From positions 1 to 64,000 of the forward strand of contig KN817677.1 in NCBI GenBank assembly GCA_000827495.1: a stretch of DNA of 64,000 nucleotides, read 5' to 3'. This DNA comes from Hypholoma sublateritium FD-334 SS-4 (taxonomy: Eukaryota; Basidiomycota; Agaricomycetes; Agaricales; Strophariaceae). This document shows positions 43,022 to 55,357 of this stretch, in pieces. The notes under the pieces were generated by a model that was given only the letters and a program-made list of their open reading frames with translations, did not search any database and was not told the origin of the DNA. The position numbers were made by a program, and so were the translations under genes. Positions within the stretch are counted from its first letter, which is position 1. Every line of letters begins with the position of its first letter.

Positions 43022-45676
43022 CGTGAATAGGGAATATGTCCTTCGCGTCGCGGTTTCGTCGCGGTCCTATCCTCTCTAAATACCTTGAATACATGACGTC
43101 ACGCCTAGAAACTGCGAAAAGGATCGAGAGGAATAGTTCACGTCACTTGTCTTTACATAGAATAGATTACGCTACTTATATAGTGCTCCATTTATTCCAT
43201 TTTATTTTATTTTTTCCGGGACCTCATTGCAGCCTCACCAATGCAATACTAGTACAACATCTTACAGCATACATGCAGAGGCGACGATCGTCAATATAAG
43301 TATCTCCTTGAACATGTTAGGACATATTCCCAACATATGTCATCCGTCATATTGCCATGACGTAGGAAGCACCCGCGCATCCAATTATTAGGCTAGATCT
43401 ACCAAATATCATGAGATCTACCCAATAAAAATCCTGCACTACTTGCTCCACACGATACGCCTCATTTGCTTCTGCATGGCATCTAAACCCTTCAATTGCT
43501 TCGTTCACAATAAAAAGTGGATTGAGAACCGTAAAGATACGGTTCCCATTGTCACACGGAAAAGGACATCGTCATAAAGCGCTGAGAGAGCTTGGAGAGA
43601 GCTCATGCAACCCCGTGTACTCATGTCCATCATCCCGAAAATAAAGGAGATGATTGGGCGCTTAACTCGCAATTCGGAAATGCCCGATCGCAACCTTCCA
43701 GCAAGGTCGCGCAGCGCGGCGCAGGCTCTCCTCGTCCCCACTCTCATCGAGCAACGTGCGGCATACCATTTTCATCCCACAGAAAGATCAGACCACTTCT
43801 TGAACGCGGCCCGCCAATGATTAGTCACAGGTCAGCGTGCCAATTACTTATCATCTGCACAACTTGAAGCCGGCTATTCATTCCAGCACCACCTAGCAGC
43901 ACCGAGGGATTTTGGAGCGGATGGTCAGATAATGGCTCACCACTTTATCCGAGCCCATGATGGTATGGAGACCCATGAAGGCATTGCGCCACCGTATGTA
44001 ACGGCCGTGACGTCGCCAACTGCGCGAGCCCATCACGGCCGTCTTGTAATCCGCTCAACATACATATTAGCGTCATCAAGAGGCGCTCGAGAGGGGTCGT
44101 GCGCACCAACAACGGCAGTGGATATCGGAGCCGTAATCACTGCGCGCCACTGCACTGGAGCGCTACATGTGCCCTCATTCGACACGAACACCGGTTGAGT
44201 TGTCCCTGCGAACTATTACGCGCGAGGTCGCTGATCTGTCGTTGTTCTCCCGAGGAAGTTGGCGCCTCCGCTCGCGTATGTGGATCCAGAGAAATTCTAG
44301 TTTCCTCCAAGTCCTCCTGGTGTGAGAAGAAACCTGCAGCGGGGGCTGGATCGTCATTTGCATCTATTATAAGGGGTCCAGGTTCTTTTGGCGCGGGCCT
44401 TTGCGACTGAGGTCAGAATATCAAAACTTACACTGCGGCTCCTTCTGTTAAGATGCGCCTCAAAAGGTTAAGGCTACAACGTCGATGGTACCAAACACTA
44501 CGCTCCTTGGTGATCCCTATTTCCCTCTTCGCTGCCAATTCCGATACCACCCCCGACACGGTCGACGACGCGCTCATCGACTGTGAAGCTTCGAAAAAAG
44601 CTACATCCGCACTAACTTTGTGGTTCGCCATTCTCACCAACGATCCCGCTGTCGCATCCCATTAGTTCCTCAATTACGGCGCGGACGGCTTCCTGAACAT
44701 TGGCGGCATGATCACGTATTTGTGCAAACTCACCATGCGCTTTGGCGACCATCTGGATGATTCTACTTTCCGTACCGTGAGCACCAGATCATCCAACGTG
44801 GTTCTGGTTCTCGACAGGCTGCGCTATCATGGCAATCCTCTCGTTGACTGGGCGCCCGGCAAACTTGTCCCCACTCGCTGCCCACCGTCCTGTGATGAAT
44901 CTTTCTGCAGATGGCCGTGTACGGCGTGCGATACACTGACAATGATCGCTACCTCAAGGACTTCGCCCGTCTTCTACAAGTCCTAATTTGGCCACCTTCC
45001 GCCCTGTCCTGCCTGGGCCCACGCTATCGAGTTGAAACCTGACGCGAAGCGCATCTCGAGCAAAATTTACCCGCGCTCGCGTGGCGAACACTTGGAAGAG
45101 CATCTCGCGTCTGGCCGCATCCGACCATCTATATCACCGATTGCTAGCCCAGAAAATAGAGGCACGCTACGTCCCGTTCAGGACATGGCTCACCAGAGAC
45201 GCTCGACATCTGTTCCGACCACAAGAGCCTACAGTAATCAAGACTTTGTAGAAACTTAACTGTGGGCAGGCACATTGATCCCTCGAGCTCGCCGAGTTTG
45301 AATCCAACCTTGTCCACTTGCCGTTGTCAGTTTTATAGCAAAATATCCATGGTGGCCCACATGCACTCGAAAAGATCACCGTCAATTTGCGAGCTCGAGT
45401 ACGCTATCTTCTTTCCCCAGTGACTACTTGAGATATTTTTCGAAACGTACTTGATGACTTAGCTGAACATACTATTGAACATGTATTGCATATGTTATGT
45501 ACATAATCGTCAGATGCATGTAAGTAGATTGTAGGACTCATATGTATTACCCACTTTCTGCTTGCATTTCCAGGGATCATTTACGGGGCCTTTTATGGGG
45601 CTGTTTCGACACATTGGAAAAGATCAACCCGATGAAAGTATAAAGATGGACAAGTCCTCGGGGCAGGCCGAAACCT
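43022..45676. other. Long region with possible gene remnants
   Basis: 2.6 kb without a supported gene. From about 44450 to 45000 one plus-strand frame keeps coding-like sequence on both sides of a stop at 44663 (DDALIDCEASKKATSALTLW, then NYGADGFLNIGGMITYLCKL). Other frames then take over, which looks like a decayed gene. I could not name the source. Confidence 0.4.
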
Positions 45677-48183
45677 TTAAAGTTTGGACTTTGCCTTTCT
45701 TCCGCGTTTCTTTGCATGCTTCTCGTAGCGGTCTTGCAGTACACGACGAAGCGTCTTTCCAGTAGGCGACTTCGGAATCTAGGAATAAGCGTTGTTTTCA
45801 TGTTAAGAATATGCTATAATGATAGTCGAGTTAGATCCCGACTCACCGAATCGACGACTTCGATGCCACCTCTGAGCCATTTGTATTTACTCAGATTCTC
45901 TTGGTGCCATTTTTCCAGCTCCCCAATCACCTTTGCTTTACCCCACTCTTTGCTAGCGCCTAGATCGCTGAGCACAATCCAAGCTCGGGGAACCTTCTCG
46001 TCATCTGTGCGGCCGCCAGAAACGCCGGCGACGGTAGCGTCCGTGATAAGTTGCAAAGGGTGGGAAAGAAGACAATCCTCGATTTCAACAGGTGAAACCT
46101 GGGCACCAGAGACTTTGAGGGTATCCTAAATCAAATTCAACATCAGTAAAGGCGCGATTTCGAAGCAAAGTACAGCCACGACGGGGAATCACAGACAGGA
46201 TGAGAATGGTGCTCACCTTTACGCGGTCCGCATACCAGAAATAGCCTCCTTCATCGTATCTAAATCGGTCGCCAGTTCGCAACCAGCCTCCAACAAATGT
46301 TTCGCGATTCGCCTTCGGGTTGTTCCAATACCCAAGGGCGACGTTTTTGCTTCGTAACCAAAGTTCACCAGGTTCATTCACTTTGCAACCCGCTTCTCCG
46401 CTATGGGTCCCACTAGGGATCGAATGCTCGTCCTTGAACAACATCGCTTCCATTCCTGGAATTAGTACTCCAGTAGAGCCGTGAATTTTACGGATTCTCC
46501 CTTCGAGCACGCCATCAACGTTGGGTATAGAAATCGCTGCGATTGTCTGTGGGAGATCTCAAAAGGTAAGTCTATGGTAGGGGAAATTTGATTAATAAGG
46601 AAAACTTGCAGCTTCCGACATGCCGTAACCTAGATAGATAACGAAAGGCGAGTTGAGATATCATTAGGCAAAATTGCAGACTGAGAGAAGCGACTCGCCG
46701 ACTGTGAACAGGGATTCACTGGGAAGTAGTTTGACCATTTTATCCCCAAGCTCTGGAGGAAGGTATGCAGCCCCGCTGCCCATGAATTTCACACTGGAAA
46801 AGTCTACGTTCTCAATCCCAGGGTGATTGACTAACTGATGCACCACAGATGGAATGAGTCCAAGAGCACTGACTTTGTACCTGATTAAAACATTATATCA
46901 GTGATATTTTAGCACTTAAATACTATATGCAGCACATACTTGGGAATGGCTTTCAAAGCAATCTCAATATTCCACTGAGAAAGAATGACATATGTAGTGG
47001 GGGCGAGAGTAGAGCGAAAAGAGTACATGTGTAGGCCGTATGTGTGATGAAGAGGTAGGAATGCCAGTGATACAGGAATACCCTCGGGATTAGCAGGTGC
47101 AGGAGGCTGTGTTTGAACCTGAGTCAATATTTGCGTAGGAGTACAATAGGAAGAGACTTACGGTGTACACTTCCATAACAGCCCGCTGCATCACGATTGC
47201 TTGTCCGAGCGAAAACATGAGGTTTCCATGTGAGATCATGACGGCTATTCCAATTCTTGAACAAAATATACAACAGACACGGTAAGGCAAAAATCACAAA
47301 CCTTTGGGCAGACCGCTGGTCCCGCTCGAGAATACCAGGTATGCAAGCGTATTCTCCCTTGCTGGCCGAATATCCACAAGAGGTAGCTTCCTCCCCCTTA
47401 CATCCTCAATAATTCCCCATAAACTTTGCTTTGCTTTTCCATTCACTGCTTTTACCCTCGACCGTCGTGAAGTAGCATCTTGTATGAGATAGATGCGATC
47501 CTGGGGTATCCCCGCTTCCGCAGCAGCGTTTCTGACATTCTTCACGAACTGCGGGCCAACAAAGAGGCGCGTCGCCTTCGAAAGAGATAAGGCATGCTTA
47601 AGTTCGAATGACGTGCTGTACGACGAGATTAGAGCAAATGGCACGGCGATACGGAGACAAGCGTGGATGAGAGTGATGTATTCCTGTAGATAAAATTTCA
47701 GTCGCCGTAAAGTCAGGTAATGTTGTGATCACAGGTCCTTAAACGACTAGGAGGCCGCCGCGGCACATAGGATCGGCTAAGAGCTTCGGGTGCCCCGCCG
47801 TCGCTTACTTCCAGCACGGCGCCAGTCCCCCAAGACGGCGAGGATAAGAAGAGCGTCGTTGGACTCACAGATGAATTCTGGCTGATGATGCCGACAATCT
47901 CCTTTCCTCCTGTTTGGCCGGGCTTGGCAACCTCATCCGCGCCGACGCCTTCTTCCCAGCCCTCCAATCCCATCCCACCTTGCGAAACGGGCGCTGCGAG
48001 ACCGGTGCTCAAATCCTCGATGTTTCTGACGAAGTCACGGTACATCACTCGCGCATCGGTAGCGGAGTCGATGTGTATGGTATAATTCGGCCATTCCGCC
48101 TGGTCCGGGCGCTTGAAGAAGAAGTAGTGTGCATTGACGTTGGGCAACGGTGGGGGATCGGGGTAGGGTGATTTAATATACAT
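45677..48183 (-). CDS. AMP-binding acyl/aryl-CoA ligase, peroxisomal (4CL-like)
   Basis: About eight exons on the minus strand. I chose the ATG at 48183 (MYIKSPYPDPPPLPNVNAHY); a longer frame would need a TTG start. It carries the adenylation signatures: YLVFSSGTSGLPKG (the P-loop-like A3 motif), HHTYGLHMYS, KFMGSGAAYLPPELG, GYGMSEA, ELWLRSKNVALGYWNNP, GGWLRTGDRFRYDEGGYFWY, DRVKDTLKVSGAQVSPVEIE and PKSPTGKTLRRVL with the catalytic lysine. The last residues are SKL, a type 1 peroxisomal targeting signal. The enzyme should activate a carboxylic acid (fatty or aromatic) to its CoA ester inside peroxisomes; the substrate cannot be read from the sequence. An intron of about 190 bases separates GIISQNSS from EYITLIHACL. 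Confidence 0.9.
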
Positions 48184-48886
48184 ACCGGGCCTCACTTCTG
48201 GCAAACCTTAAGCCACTGGAATTAGTGGCCGAGGAAGATTGAGATGAAGGGAAATATGGAAGCGTTCGGCCCATTCAAAATATGTTTATGAGGTCCGGTA
48301 TCGGCAACAGTATAACCGGCTACATGGGCACTGGTTCTTCCTCTGGAGGAACTTTGCATGCCCGGCTATTGAGCATTCCCGCCCGCGGAAATGTCAATTC
48401 TATTTAATCTGTCCCTATCGACTTCGAAGAGGTCAGGTGGGGTAGGGTGCGATCGAAAGAAGGTTGCTTGTGAGCTGTTGTGAGAATAAAGTAGAGGATT
48501 CGAATTTCGGAGCTTTGGCATGATACGAGGGTTCCTTCAATGTGGTGTTGACCTGGTGTTGAGCGCAGAGGTCAGACGCATCCCAGTGCGAACATGGACG
48601 TAGTCTTCTTCTATCTACCTGCATAAGCAATGATATGAGTCGATCAAAACATCTAGTGAGCACTAGGTGCGACACGAGTACCCACCTACTATGTTCAAAC
48701 GTCGCCACTGGTGCTGGAGGTAGAAACAGAGAAGTATTAAATTAAAGAAAACCATCCGGCAGTGGACACTAGATGGCGAAAGGGTTGGACAGATGCCTCA
48801 CTCACAGAACATAAGCCCATTGTCGCTGACGAAAAGATCCCCGGCAGCGCGTCCGAGAGTAACACCTGGCATACCACGCAATCGTA
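48184..48886. other. Intergenic region
   Basis: A minus-strand frame at 48433-48708 (Cys/His-containing, 91 residues) is open, but has no splice or family support. Otherwise it holds the promoter of the CoA ligase. Confidence 0.5.
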
Positions 48887-51029
48887 TCACCTTTCTTCCA
48901 AAAAGGCTCCCGGAACAATACTTAGGACAGACTGCATTCCTTGGCCGTTTGCCATCTTGCTTTGTATGATACCATACTCCCCCGGGTGATCCCGCGCGCG
49001 TTGAATAAGCTCATCGTTGCGCAGTTCGGCGTTTGGACTGACATTGAGTGCACGCTGAGGGGAATACTTCTCGTGCTCCGCAAGCGGGTACAACCCCAGC
49101 CTGGGTGGATAGACCATGTAGTCGATTGTGGTGACAAGCGATGTCGGCGAATCCGCGAGGAGTGGGTATGTCGATTCGGCGAGTCTCCTAAGGGTGGGGA
49201 GATAGCGCCTCGCATCGCTTGTGGCAAGATGATGAAAGAACGTAGCATCGGTCTTGGAAACAGACTGGAATTTCCCCTCTGAACAGAGATTGAGCGTCTC
49301 GTTTTGAAAAATCCGCTTCATAAGGAGCGACATACCTAATAGTTCTTGTTGCTTCAATTTGCAAACAAGCTTGTGTCCACCTTCCTTCCAAGCTACCTTT
49401 TGACATTCGCGCGAACAATATAGGGTGTTACTGCAACCGCTACATTTCATAAAGTTGTTCTTGAGATCGATGTTATGACACTACAGAAATCATGATCAGT
49501 ATAAGGCCTGAACGGATCATGATATTACTATTCCTTACGTTGGCATAGTTATCGCAAGCAGCGCCTTTGAGAGTTTTCATATCTTGACCAATCGTGTACC
49601 TTTCCAGTGCCAATTCTTCAAAGGTAGCCCAGACTTTCTTTGCCCCGTGGTCCTTCCAATCATCGAATTTCGTCTCGTCTTTGACCTTTTTCATAGCCGT
49701 GTGCACAGAATTAATCACACTCTTGTAAACCATGTATCTGGGGACTATCTTTTCCATGATTTCAATCACCATTTCAGCATCTTCATGGTTGTCGAATGTG
49801 TGTATATGTCTCGCGGCACCTGTCCAGGCTTGAAGAAAGCCCGCAGAGACCGCTTTCCCGACCCAAGTAAACCCATCAGTGGACTCTATTGTGTTGGACA
49901 AGAAACCGAGAGACGCGACAAGCGAATCGAGAAGGCCTTGTTGATGCACATGTGAGCGCTGCAATACTCCCGTTCCGCCGAACCCTATCTGTCTCCGTGC
50001 ATTGGATGCTGCGGCCACTATGACGTCGAGCATTCCGACGATGACAACCGCAAGTTTCGTGACAAAGGCAGTTATCCCTTTGCTGAGAAACGCTAGCCGC
50101 AATGGGTGGCTCGCAGATCTAGATAGATGACCAATAAGATCAAGTATGATGGCAGTCCGGGGTTCGTGAATACGTTCATCAATGGCAGTAGCGGTGCGAA
50201 TGCGGGAGAAAGTGAGATCGACGACGCGAGAAGTGTCCCCACCAGCTGCAGTCACAACACGATCGAGCCTTGAGCGCACAGCATTTTCACGCTCGTCGAC
50301 TAGAGATTCTAACCTATCTTCTTCTTCTTTTCTAGCAAGAGGGTCGAGTTGACCGAATGGGTTGCCTCCGAATGGAGGAGGTATATAGTCTGGAAATATG
50401 AGTAGAGCATCGAGAGCAGCGCTATTCACGGGAATTGGCATGCTGCTGGGTTCAATGCATGCGTCCTCTACAAGCCAAATTCGGGTAGCTAGCTCAATGG
50501 CGCCAGGCGTGTCGGCGATGACTTTGCGCACACTGTCGAAGCGGCTGAGTGAATAAATCACGCCTCCTATCATGTCCATAGCGGCGCGGCGAAGTTCAGG
50601 CTTGATGGCATCTCCAGGTTCAATCCGCGTAGTGTAAAAGAAGGTGCACCACTTGTATACAGCAGGCCATGATTTGAGTGTTTGTTTCTCGATAGGTGAG
50701 AGTGAAATCTGAGGATGAGGCGGTGCGACAATATTCCCGATTTTAGTGAGAGCGATGAGGGAAACAGATGCACGATCAACGGCCGGATTATTGGTGAGGC
50801 CTCCTCTAGATACTCCGGAGTTTTTCGTCGATGTTGGGATGAGTGAAGTATCGATGTGCCCATAGAAAATAGACAGCAGGTCCATTTTGAGGAGTTCCGG
50901 TGCCATCTTTTTATGACGCATATCGTAACGATGCTCTTATGTGTGACTGACGATGGAGCAACTTACCTGAAGCCAATGATTTGAAAGGATGATGAGGTCC
51001 TGCTTCACTCCCCGACGTCCACCGTCCAT
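48887..51029 (-). CDS. MYND zinc-finger protein
   Basis: Exons on the minus strand: 50967-51029 (MDGGRRGVKQDLIILSNHWL), 49539-50906, then 49480 down to 48887 with a 57-nt intron after KQQELL. The large second exon is an alpha-helical region (DIIGHLSR-type helices, AAMDMIGGVIYSLSRFDSV) of the kind found in mushroom MYND proteins. The MYND finger spans the second intron: CDNYAN|CHNID, then KCSGCSNTLYCSRECQKVAW and GGHKLVCK, with the full C-C-C-C-C-C-H-C set. MYND fingers bind proline-rich peptides. Mushrooms carry many such proteins of unknown role. The start uses an ATG upstream of MRHKKMAPEL, because that ATG and its 60-nt intron join in frame. Confidence 0.85.
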
Positions 51030-51802
51030 CACCTGCGATTTGCGAAGTAGTAGTAACTTTACGGTCAGGACGAGGATTGACGAGCCTTTCTGGGGTTTGT
51101 CTGTAGTTGCCGCAATTCGATATAATTATAGCCTTGCATTGCAGCGTTAGTTGTCATGAAGATCAAGGATGCAGGGTTTTTCAGACGTCGTGGTGGTTAA
51201 AGCACAAGATTATTTGAGGCCGGGTTGATCGCCAAGTGATCGCACTGTAGACAAATAATTTTGGTGTCACAAAATAGCGATATGTACGTACTTAGCATGC
51301 TAAATTTAGGTAGTACTGTACGCGATCCAGTGCTGAACTGCATTCAAGTTTGAAGCGTGTCTTGAGCGCGTCGGTGACTCTGAGAGCATGGCAAGTGTTG
51401 AACGTTTGAACATTGGGATCCGGACCGTACACAACCTGTAATCACGATTCACTTCCCTTCCTTAAGCAAACACTTCCGAGTCGACTTGTGGCATACACTG
51501 CCAGTTTTCAACTTTTTCATTGCTCTCATTGACCAGTGATAGTGGAAGATCTCCCACTATTTTATGAGAGCCTTCCATGATGATCTATCAACGATGAGCG
51601 ACGGTAGACTATCCTTAGAAGATGAGTCCACTACGGTAACATGCTTCACCTTTGACAATGCGATATAGTGGTTGCTGAGGAATTTAAGAGTCTGAGTAGA
51701 TTGGCTACAATTATGCCATCCCAATTCGACCCACTGACATTCAATGAGGTGGCTTCCCTACCGAACGGAAGTCCAGAATCAGAATCAGAATCAAATAGCA
51801 CA
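51030..51802. other. Intergenic region
   Basis: Promoter side of the MYND gene and 3' flank of the reductase gene. No gene is supported. Confidence 0.6.
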
Positions 51803-53233
51803 TTAGAGGGGTTTCTCGGTAAATAGTCCCTGTATATCTAGGGAGAAACCCAGAAAGTAAACCAAAGCCAAAAGGAAGCAGAGAATAGCAACCCGGGACA
51901 AGACCAATTGCGAGAGTCGAACAGAACTTGTAAAAGATGATTTCGACGGAGGACCCTGTGCGCCGGCAGCATCAATTGCCGCAACTTCGTCAGGAGTTAA
52001 ATCAGCTAGGAAGACGAGGTAAATAACTCTATAAGCAAAGGTCGCAGTGTAATATACTCACGAAGGTCTCCAACAGCAAGGTATTCTTGGAGGTGCTGTT
52101 TGCTTGAGCTAGTTCTTTATACCGATTCTCACATCAGGGCACATAATCAATTACCGGAACAAGGATACTCACGTAACAATAACAGCACCTTTGGCTTTGA
52201 CCCAGAGGAAAACCACTTGGGTGGCTGTGATACCTCGTCGTTTGGCGGCCGTGTTCAAAGGTGCGTCTACAGGACCTCCCGGGAAAGTGGTGATCGGTCT
52301 ATGCAGCCCTTGTTGTCTTCACCATTCACCTATGCTAAGTGGCTAAAAGACAACTCACGCAAGGCTCCCATATGCTTCTGTGACAATCCCATGCTTTTTA
52401 TGATAATCGAGCAATTCTGCATTCTCCGCGATATTGTAGGGGTGCAGGCGAATCTGCATAGAGGGTCGTGAGTAATTGTTGCTAGCGGCAGTTCGCAGGA
52501 AGTCGACACACTTGGTTCACTACGGGCTTGACTTTGGCGATCTTCAATAACTTTTGCAAGTCGGTTACTTCGAANTTACTAACGCCGATGTTCCTAAGGC
52601 AAAGTTGGCGTGAGATAACAAAGTAAGGCAATTGCAATATAGAATGACTGACTTAGCGAGCCCATCTTCCTGTATTTTTTCGAAGGTTCTCCAAGTACCT
52701 TCGTAATCTCCATTTTCAACAGCTTTGGGTGTATGGATGAGATATAAGTCAAGTTGTTTGACGCCAATCTTATCCAACGAGTAGAGAGGCGGTCAATGAT
52801 GCGCAGCGGTATACATTTGGATAAAACAATCTTACCTTGGTCAAGCTTTCATTCAAAGCGTCCCGTATGTTGCCAAAACCCCACTTCGACGTGAGGAAGA
52901 ACTCTGACCTGGCCAAGCCACTTTCCCGAATAGCAGTGCCAACACTTTCTTGATTCTGGTAGACTGTCAAAGCGGTGATGAATTATACAGGGAAAGAGGT
53001 GGCCATGTGTGATTACATTGTGCCGTGTCGAGGTGACTAAATCCAGTATCAATGGCTTGTTCGATGTATTGGTGGATATCCTGTCCTTTATTGACACTTC
53101 CTGAGCCGTAAGCTATGGAAGGTATCTGTGGTCCTTGAGTCAACTTCACGACGGCGACGCCCATGTGTTGGTGTGTAGGAGTCCAAGCACGTACCTTGTT
53201 ACCATTGTTTAATTCAATATCGGCGAAAGGCAT
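51803..53233 (-). CDS. Aldo-keto reductase with C-terminal membrane segment
   Basis: Several exons on the minus strand, starting MPFADIELNNGNK. It has the AKR tetrad: Asp and Tyr in HLDTAQFYQNQESVG (formed across an intron), Lys in FFLTSKWGFG and His in DLYLIHTPKA. Later motifs are the NADPH-site SxFEVTDLQK block, KPVVNQ, RLHPYNIAENAELLDYHKKH, RGITATQVVFLWVKAKGAVI and LTPDEVAAIDAAG. The last exon then continues into LVLSRVAILCFLLALVYFLG, a clear hydrophobic span near the C-terminus, so the enzyme is probably tail-anchored. It should reduce aldehydes or ketones with NADPH; the substrate is unknown. An ambiguous base (52575) falls on the third position of the codon expected to be Asn in the SNF motif. 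Confidence 0.87.
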
Positions 53234-53538
53234 TTCAGGCAGGAGCTCAGAGCCCAGTTTCTCTATAATGTAGGAGATGAAGATAAGCAGATAACCCAAG
53301 ATAGACTCGTTGTCCGAGTGAGTGCGCCATCAGTGGTCGACATGGTGCCACAGTACTTGGAATATCGGGCGTGAGAGACAGACAAGTTGCAGATCCGCAT
53401 GGCCTCAATGCGCCTCATGCATTGCGTGCATCATGGCGGCCAACGCCGGGCCACTCTCCCGTTCCGGCTCAATCCCAGCTTTCTTGCCTTGAACCCAACT
53501 TGAACCTCCCCACAAGTACATCTCGGATCCGGAGTTGC
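53234..53538. promoter_or_regulatory. Divergent promoter region
   Basis: About 300 bases between the reductase (minus) and BTB gene 4 (plus). It must hold both promoters; no clear element is seen. Confidence 0.45.
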
Positions 53539-54962
53539 ATGTCTGTGCCGATTACGAGGGAACTAGAGGCAGGTCCATCAAATACGACACGAAAGCGCGG
53601 ACGATCTGATTCTGACCCTCGGAACCACCGTGGCCCCCCAGGAAAGATGTCGAAGCCTCACGGCGACCTCCAAATGTGCAATAAACCAAGTTCTTCGGAG
53701 AAATCTACCCACACCCCACTGCCGTCCGTAACGGAGAACTTATTGCAAGGCTACAAACTTTCCGACGTGAGGCACGACGAAAATTATTACTTCGACGATG
53801 GCAGTTGTGTGCTTTTGGTGAACAATGTCTTATTCAACGTAGGTTAATCTCTGCGCAGCGATCACTTTGCTTTACATTCCTCCAGGTGCATCGCTCTCTT
53901 CTGAGTAGAGATAAGTCGAGTTTCGCGTCAATGTTTTCTCTTCCGCAAGGGAACACACAGGCTGAAGGACATTCGGATGAAAACCCCATAGTCCTCATAG
54001 GTGATACAGCAGCAGAATTTCGCAACTTCCTATGGGCTATGTACGCTCTGTAAGAATATCCATTTTCGCGTTCTGAAAGTTGGATTAACGCGAATTCCTA
54101 CAGGCCACCAGATTTACGAATCGCAACATCAAACGTAAACCATCTCATCGATATTGCGAAAGTGTCTCATAAATATTCATTCAAATCACTCGAGACGTGG
54201 GCATTGGACGCAATCCAGGACTATGTCAAGCGCGAACCTTCGCCCATTTTGACCTTCAACTCAACCTCAACAGAGATCAATCCACTGCCCAAAGCATCTA
54301 CTCAGCAAGAGACGGCCGACCAACTTACGCGCCTTATCCGTCTCGCACAACTATGCGATCATGACCGCCTTCTGGCCACAATGGTCGCTCTCCTAAGGCA
54401 GCTAATGGGAATATCCCTACAATATGCATACCTCGCAATGAAGCTTGCTGATGAACTTGACTTGCGGACGCTGCGCGGTGCGGCATACCTTGAAGTAATG
54501 ACGAAAGCAACTGTGGTTAGGAAGGCCGTCGGTGACTCAGGAGACTCCGAGGGCACCGTTGACTCCGCAGGTCGCTTGGTTATCACACGCACGCAGCAGC
54601 TCAAGCTATTAGCAGGCTACTACCGTCTTACGGCGACTTGGGACCGCCTGCGGCTCACCCCGCTGCACTTTGAACACTCTCATTCATGTGGGGCGACCTG
54701 GCACCAACAAGGATGTACACAGTCGTGGCTAGAATTCTGGAAAGAGAATAGGCGGAGCGACGTTGTCATGAACCTCGGACTTGCAGATGTGCTCGGAAGG
54801 CTCAAGCTTGTTCAAAAGGATCTTGATCGATGGGGCAGCGCAACGTATATGCACCACGACTGTCGGATAAATGCGAAGAAGGCTATCGGAGATATGATCA
54901 AACGGGTGGAGGAATCACTGCCAGACTACTTCTCTGAACCTGGTGACTTTGCTGAGGATTGA
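53539..54962 (+). CDS. BTB/POZ-family protein 4
   Basis: Three exons: 53539-53838, 53886-54049 and 54104-54962. I chose the ATG at 53539 (MSVPITRELEAGPSNTTRKR); a longer frame would need a GTG. The BTB domain is intact: ENYYFDDGSCVLLVNNVLFN, VHRSLLSRDKSSFASMFSLP, HSDENPIVLIGDTAAEFRNF and LWAMYAL. The helical half begins IDIAKVSHKYSFKSLETWAL and holds LKLLAGYYRLTATWDRLRL and C-x8-C-x3-W-x3-W (CGATWHQQGCTQSWLEFW). Introns are at the same codons as in the paralogs. It is the most regular member of the five and gives the family pattern. Confidence 0.92.
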
Positions 54963-55357
54963 TGTGTTGTATTTTTTCGTGCATACTGACTGTATTGTAT
55001 TTTCAGCATGTATACTTGCTAGCTTGTCCTGTAAACTATAATTTTCAAACCTGTATCTATGCACATCTGATCTACATTGTATTATTGATAAAGAGAAGGA
55101 CGGAGATTTTGTTAGCTACGTACTATTCAGTGACTGACGTTGAGCTAGGCTCACAGTTGGTGGCATCATCTTTTATTCTCGACATGAATGGGCGGTCCGA
55201 ATCCAGCAAAACAGGCAATCGGGCGCGCGCAGTGCAGCTGATGTCGGCGAGATCGATTATTTAACGACAACCGAATGAGATCAGTAGATCGTATGAGTAC
55301 TGGTTGTTGCCGCAACCAGCAACGAATAGTGTACAAAGGTTTCCATCCCAGACGCAT
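54963..55357. other. Convergent 3' intergenic region
   Basis: Between the 3' ends of BTB gene 4 and the small minus-strand gene. No gene is supported. Confidence 0.6.

Noticed and set aside
47713..47870. Coding continuation SPTTLFLSSPSWG after GIISQNSS in the CoA ligase
   Set aside because: The frame runs to a stop, begins with a GTGAGT donor and lacks family resemblance; treated as an intron.
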